Shown piece by piece: positions 22,794-26,133 of a stretch of 26,133 nt of DNA; position 1 is the first letter of the stretch, and each line of letters opens with the position of its first letter. Made by a program: the position numbers and the translations under genes. This DNA comes from CAYWVK01 sp964461865 (GTDB taxonomy: Bacteria; Patescibacteriota; Microgenomatia; Levybacterales; UBA12049): positions 1 through 26,133 of the forward strand of contig CAYWVK010000006.1 of the NCBI GenBank assembly GCA_964461865.1. The letters are read 5' to 3'. A model generated the notes under the pieces. It was not told the DNA's origin, ran no database searches, and saw nothing but the letters and a program-made list of their open reading frames with translations.

Positions 22794-25738
22794 AAACACC
22801 ACCAAAGAAAACACCTTGTATTTTTAGGAGTTAGTTTAGGCTTAGTAGTGGTAGTTGTAGTTTGTACAGTAGTTACTCCTTTAACGGCTTTAGGTGTAAT
22901 TGCATTTGGTTTACCGGCATTGGTATTTGTTGAGCTAAACTGATATGTCCCTCCACTTGATGAAAGAATATATAGTCCTGATTGATTAGTAACAAATACA
23001 GCATATTTTTTATCATTAGTTAAAACAATTGAAGTATTTAATCTAACCCAAGTCTTTTTATTTGGATCATATCTTAAAACAGACATGCCATTTGTTGAAT
23101 CAAGGCTTTTGGTAAGTGGTAGATATATTTGAACAGGAGAAGGAAGTGTGTTAATTTTTAATCCTGTTTGGTAGTTTGATGGATCAAACTCATAAATCTT
23201 GGTAACAGCGGAATTAATTATTGATTTCGGAATAGATACAGATTTACCTACAACTGAATTTCCGGCTAAGATATCAGCTTCTGTTCTTTTATCAAGCCAA
23301 ACATGTGTTTGAGAAGGTAATGATGTACTTGGACCAAGGACTACTTTAATCTGCCATTGCATTCCTTGATCTTCCTGGTTAAAAGTGATATCTCCACCTG
23401 AATTTCCAACAACTTGGTTTTGAGGAGGGGTAGAGGATGATTTATGTGGTGCATTTGAGGGGATCTCCGGTCTTGGAACATCAGCAGTGCCAACGGTAAA
23501 ACTTCCTGTTGTTGTAATACCTGTATTATTAGTTTCAGCAGAAGCTGAGGCAAAATGAGTAGTAATATCTGTTTGTAAATTAGGCTGTTGTGCTTCAACT
23601 GTATATGTATGCGTACCATGACTTGTGGTAGATGGTAACGCATATGCTCCTGTCCAGATACTGTTTCCGCTTCCGTTAGTTGATGAATAGGTTAAGGGCA
23701 CTTTATCTCCGTTATCCATTACAATTTGCACCTGGTTATCTCCGCCAAAAAGAGGATTTGAAGAAAGCATGGAAGATGAAACAGTAAAGGTCATTATATT
23801 TCCCGGTTGGAAAAATGAGGCATTAAGAGAGGATGTTAATGTCCATGGAGCAAGGGCAAAGAGGTTAGAATATATTTGATCCTCAATTTCATCACCTTCA
23901 CCATCCTTATAGGAATGATAATATCCGGAATAAATCCACCCTCTTTCATCGATTCTACTAAAAAATGAAAACAAACGATCCTCTAATTCATAGTCATATA
24001 AGGTTGATAATTTCCATTTAATATTAAAGTCCTTATCTCTATATACTAAATTAGATACATTAGGTATGTTTGGCTGACTATTAATGCTAGAATCATATGA
24101 ATAAAGAATTCCATCGTTACCATGGCTGGTTACATCAAAATAAGGAAAACTGTAAAATTCATCAGACACTTTAACCGTTGATCCGTCATTTATATTAATT
24201 TCATATAATTTAGTAGGAATACGACATAAATCAAGATTTAACAAATCTATTTCTAGTATCCTTGTTAGCAATAATGAGTTATTACCTTTAAGTATCATAC
24301 CAGTACCTCCATTTACCATATCTGTCATAGAATCGTTATAGGTATTTGCTCCAAAACTTTTTTCCCATTTTAAAGTACCATTAGGATTAATTGCTAAAAG
24401 CTTATTTTCACACATAGGCAAAAAACTAAAACAGCCTAGACTTGCTGTTTCTATATATATAGTTCCGTTAGCATCAACTAAGGGACCTCTGGCTATATCT
24501 CCTGATGGATATATCCAATTAGTTTCTCCATTTTCCGGATTTATCGATAATAATTTTCCGTTACCAGTGTTAGTTGTATCGTTTAACGTATAATAGCCCA
24601 TATACAATGTGCCATCTTGTGCTATTGGTGAAGTCTGTATGTAAACACTTGTATCCCCAGAACCATGAAGATTATCAAATAGTTTAGTCCATTCAACACT
24701 TCCGTCTTGATTTATCGCCCAAAGCTTATAAATGACGTTTGAACTTTCAGATCTAAAAGTATAAAGAGTTTCATCGTTACCTATATTAAACATGCTGTTG
24801 CCGTGTCCTCCGTAAAAATTATATCCCCATTTTAAAACCCCATTATTTGTGTCAATTGCTTTTGAGTAGTCATAGTACATTTCTGTAGAAAAATAGGTTC
24901 CATTACTGGTTATCACACCCCTACCTTTATTTAATCCAGGAATACTCCAAATAAGCTCTCCATTATCTTTATCTAATGCAAAAAATTCTTCCAATGTAGA
25001 AGACCCAAAAAGCTTATCACTTAATACATAAAGCTTATCAATAGCAGAATATGAATTAGCTAAAGTTGAGACCCATTTAAATGCAGGATAGATTTTTTCG
25101 TTGTAGTATTGAGATTGATTAGTTAATTGCCTATTACCAAAGTCCATAGGCCATGCACCGGTAGACAAAACTTGCGTTGACAAATCACCTTGCTTTGTTA
25201 ACCAAGTAATGGTTACAAAATCAATTGTTGGAGTAATGGAAGAATTATTTGTAACTAGTAAAATTTTTAACATAATTCCGGGAGGTTTGCTACATGAATC
25301 AAAATTCGCACAGGCAAGTGGAGGAACTAAGCTTAAATCAATAGGAAAATTTACACCTATTGAATTGTTTTCTAAATATATATCGTCATAAACACTCCCT
25401 CCGTCATCCACAATCTGTACTTTAATTGATGTTCCTTCGGGAATAGTGGCTGAAATTGTTGCGCTTTTCCATTCGGAAATCGATAAAGGCCTTAAAACGC
25501 TTGTAATTACATAACCGGATGTTTGATAAGGAGCAACATATGCTCCGCCTGCATTTTTAAGCTGGATAACTCCTGAATTTACTCCTGCATTACTACTTGA
25601 TGATATACCGGTTGTATTAGCAAAGTCATCCGTATAGATACCATTATCATTATCTGTACTCGGTGCTGCTAAGCATAAAGAAGGAGCAACAAAGAAAAGA
25701 AAGAGAATTGATAAAATTATTTTTCTTAAAATTGACAT
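22790..25738 (-). CDS. Large secreted PQQ-type beta-propeller protein with Cys/Trp C-terminal end
   Basis: 982 residues. Signal peptide (1-24, ending LCLA), then a beta-sandwich (about 35-180), then a propeller with at least five blade motifs of the form N-x-D/N-G-x-x-x-W: DKDNGELIW (256-264), DTNNGVLKW (296-304), NQDGSVEW (343-350), NPENGETNW (400-408) and NPNGTLKW (451-458). After about residue 650 come Ig-like beta domains, a Pro/Ser linker, a domain with LKINTLPSPVQIYLPLTK, and a Thr-rich stalk (about 950-970) ending in RCFLWWCF. The protein should be extracellular and possibly surface-attached. No enzyme function can be assigned, and PQQ binding is not implied. It overlaps the upstream small gene by 13 bases, suggesting coupled translation. 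Confidence 0.85.
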   Translation of the reverse strand: MSILRKIILSILFLFFVAPSLCLAAPSTDNDNGIYTDDFANTTGISSSSNAGVNSGVIQLKNAGGAYVAPYQTSGYVITSVLRPLSISEWKSATISATIPEGTSIKVQIVDDGGSVYDDIYLENNSIGVNFPIDLSLVPPLACANFDSCSKPPGIMLKILLVTNNSSITPTIDFVTITWLTKQGDLSTQVLSTGAWPMDFGNRQLTNQSQYYNEKIYPAFKWVSTLANSYSAIDKLYVLSDKLFGSSTLEEFFALDKDNGELIWSIPGLNKGRGVITSNGTYFSTEMYYDYSKAIDTNNGVLKWGYNFYGGHGNSMFNIGNDETLYTFRSESSNVIYKLWAINQDGSVEWTKLFDNLHGSGDTSVYIQTSPIAQDGTLYMGYYTLNDTTNTGNGKLLSINPENGETNWIYPSGDIARGPLVDANGTIYIETASLGCFSFLPMCENKLLAINPNGTLKWEKSFGANTYNDSMTDMVNGGTGMILKGNNSLLLTRILEIDLLNLDLCRIPTKLYEININDGSTVKVSDEFYSFPYFDVTSHGNDGILYSYDSSINSQPNIPNVSNLVYRDKDFNIKWKLSTLYDYELEDRLFSFFSRIDERGWIYSGYYHSYKDGEGDEIEDQIYSNLFALAPWTLTSSLNASFFQPGNIMTFTVSSSMLSSNPLFGGDNQVQIVMDNGDKVPLTYSSTNGSGNSIWTGAYALPSTTSHGTHTYTVEAQQPNLQTDITTHFASASAETNNTGITTTGSFTVGTADVPRPEIPSNAPHKSSSTPPQNQVVGNSGGDITFNQEDQGMQWQIKVVLGPSTSLPSQTHVWLDKRTEADILAGNSVVGKSVSIPKSIINSAVTKIYEFDPSNYQTGLKINTLPSPVQIYLPLTKSLDSTNGMSVLRYDPNKKTWVRLNTSIVLTNDKKYAVFVTNQSGLYILSSSGGTYQFSSTNTNAGKPNAITPKAVKGVTTVQTTTTTTKPKLTPKNTRCFLWWCF

Positions 25739-26037
25739 TTACTTTTTAAGTATAAAACATACAAATTATTAAAACTCATCTCTTTATGATTTTTTAGAAA
25801 TCTCTTTTTTTCCCTATCTGAGATATTTTCACATTTCATTATTTCATAAGCTAAATTTTTATAACTAATATCTTCGTCGTTAGCTAAATTTAATTGCGCA
25901 TAAGTTTCTCCAATACTAAATATAGACGGTATTACTTGAAAAGAAGTAATTAATAAAAAAGCTACTATTACGCTAAGTATTATGATTTTTTTCTTGTAAT
26001 GATTCATTTTTAGCGGAATTAATTTTATTTTTTGCAT
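25726..26037 (-). CDS. Small hypothetical membrane or secreted protein
   Basis: 103 residues, not recognised. A basic N-terminus (MNHYKKK at 11-17) and one hydrophobic segment (18-36) look like a signal anchor or a signal peptide with possible cleavage after TYA (47). The rest is charged with two cysteines (C69, C101) that could form a disulfide outside the cell. ATG 26037 is favoured over the internal ATG 26007 because a promoter -10 box ends 6 bases upstream. Its stop lies 13 bases inside the propeller gene, so the two are likely one unit, and it may assist or accompany the propeller protein. Confidence 0.6.
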   Translation of the reverse strand: MQKIKLIPLKMNHYKKKIIILSVIVAFLLITSFQVIPSIFSIGETYAQLNLANDEDISYKNLAYEIMKCENISDREKKRFLKNHKEMSFNNLYVLYLKSKCQF

Positions 26038-26043
26038 ATTTAT

Positions 26044-26072
26044 ATATTACTAACCTAAAAATATTTATGCAA
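26044..26072 (-). promoter_or_regulatory. Promoter of the small-protein/propeller unit, predicted leaderless
   Basis: Minus strand TTGCAT (26072-26067), 17-base spacer, TAATAT (26049-26044), then 6 bases to ATG 26037. It lies in the short gap after tRNA-Lys(CUU). Confidence 0.6.
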
Positions 26073-26080
26073 CCATTTTG

Positions 26081-26133
26081 TGAGCCGCCGGGGGATCGAA
26101 CCCCGAACCTATTCCTTAAGAGGGAATTGCTCT
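26081..26133 (-). tRNA. tRNA-Lys (anticodon CUU), 5' part outside the window
   Basis: The 3' 53 bases of a tRNA on the minus strand: end of the D-arm (AGAGC), anticodon stem ATTCC/GGAAT with loop CTCTTAA (anticodon CTT), T-arm CGGGG/CCCCG with loop TTCGATC, acceptor strand GCGGCTC and discriminator A. CCA is not encoded. Confidence 0.93.

Overview
This is a compact, A+T-rich (roughly 30% G+C by eye) bacterial chromosome segment. It carries 20 complete protein genes, one gene cut by the left edge, two complete tRNA genes and one tRNA cut by the right edge. There are no transposases or CRISPR arrays. Reduced forms of core proteins (RsmI without its C-terminal part, a 229-residue HolA-like clamp-loader subunit, UvrC without the helix-hairpin-helix end) suggest a Candidate Phyla Radiation (Patescibacteria) genome, perhaps Microgenomates-like. 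So do the scarcity of Shine-Dalgarno sites, convergent genes overlapping by 4 bp, and several large secreted proteins of unknown role. The lineage is an inference; no rRNA is present to test it.

Layout. 1-2388: a partial small multidrug-export-family membrane protein (-) diverges from rsmI (+), which runs tail-to-tail into eno (-). 2392-4686: ppsA (-), directly upstream of eno and driven by its own promoter. 4735-9942: a minus-strand run headed by a secreted TIM-barrel glycosidase-like protein, then a YkuK-family RNase H-like protein, a small HExxH metallopeptidase, a HolA-like protein, a phosphohexomutase and a bifunctional phosphoglucose/phosphomannose isomerase. 9995-11428: dus and greA (+). 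11446-11959: an orphan ORF (-) lying between a tRNA-Lys(UUU) gene and a degenerate copy of that tRNA's 3' end. 12053-12831: a truncated MscS-like membrane protein and tRNA-Glu(UUC). 12965-18904: uvrA, a secreted transglutaminase-like protein and uvrC (+). 18907-20939: a YvlD/holin-IV membrane protein, secG and a membrane-anchored oligopeptide-binding-type protein (-). 21030-22793: a DUF2130 nuclease-like protein and rnhB (+). 22790-26037: a 982-residue secreted PQQ-propeller protein and a small membrane/secreted protein (-), followed by a partial tRNA-Lys(CUU).

How the genes fit together. ppsA and eno handle phosphoenolpyruvate formation and use. The hexose mutase and the PGI/PMI enzyme interconvert glucose-, mannose- and fructose-phosphates and would feed both central metabolism and envelope sugars. 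uvrA and uvrC supply excision repair; uvrB is not here. secG serves the Sec route needed by the secreted proteins (glycosidase-like, transglutaminase-like, solute-binding, PQQ propeller).

The least ordinary features are regulatory. At many gene starts a good -10 box sits only 6-8 bases before the ATG, so the mRNAs should be leaderless; only two genes have a strong Shine-Dalgarno site. uvrA is the exception, with a ~90-base, unusually G+C-rich leader that can form nested and competing hairpins. The region beside tRNA-Lys looks like a tiny insertion bounded by copies of the tRNA 3' end. These are the best candidates for something undescribed.
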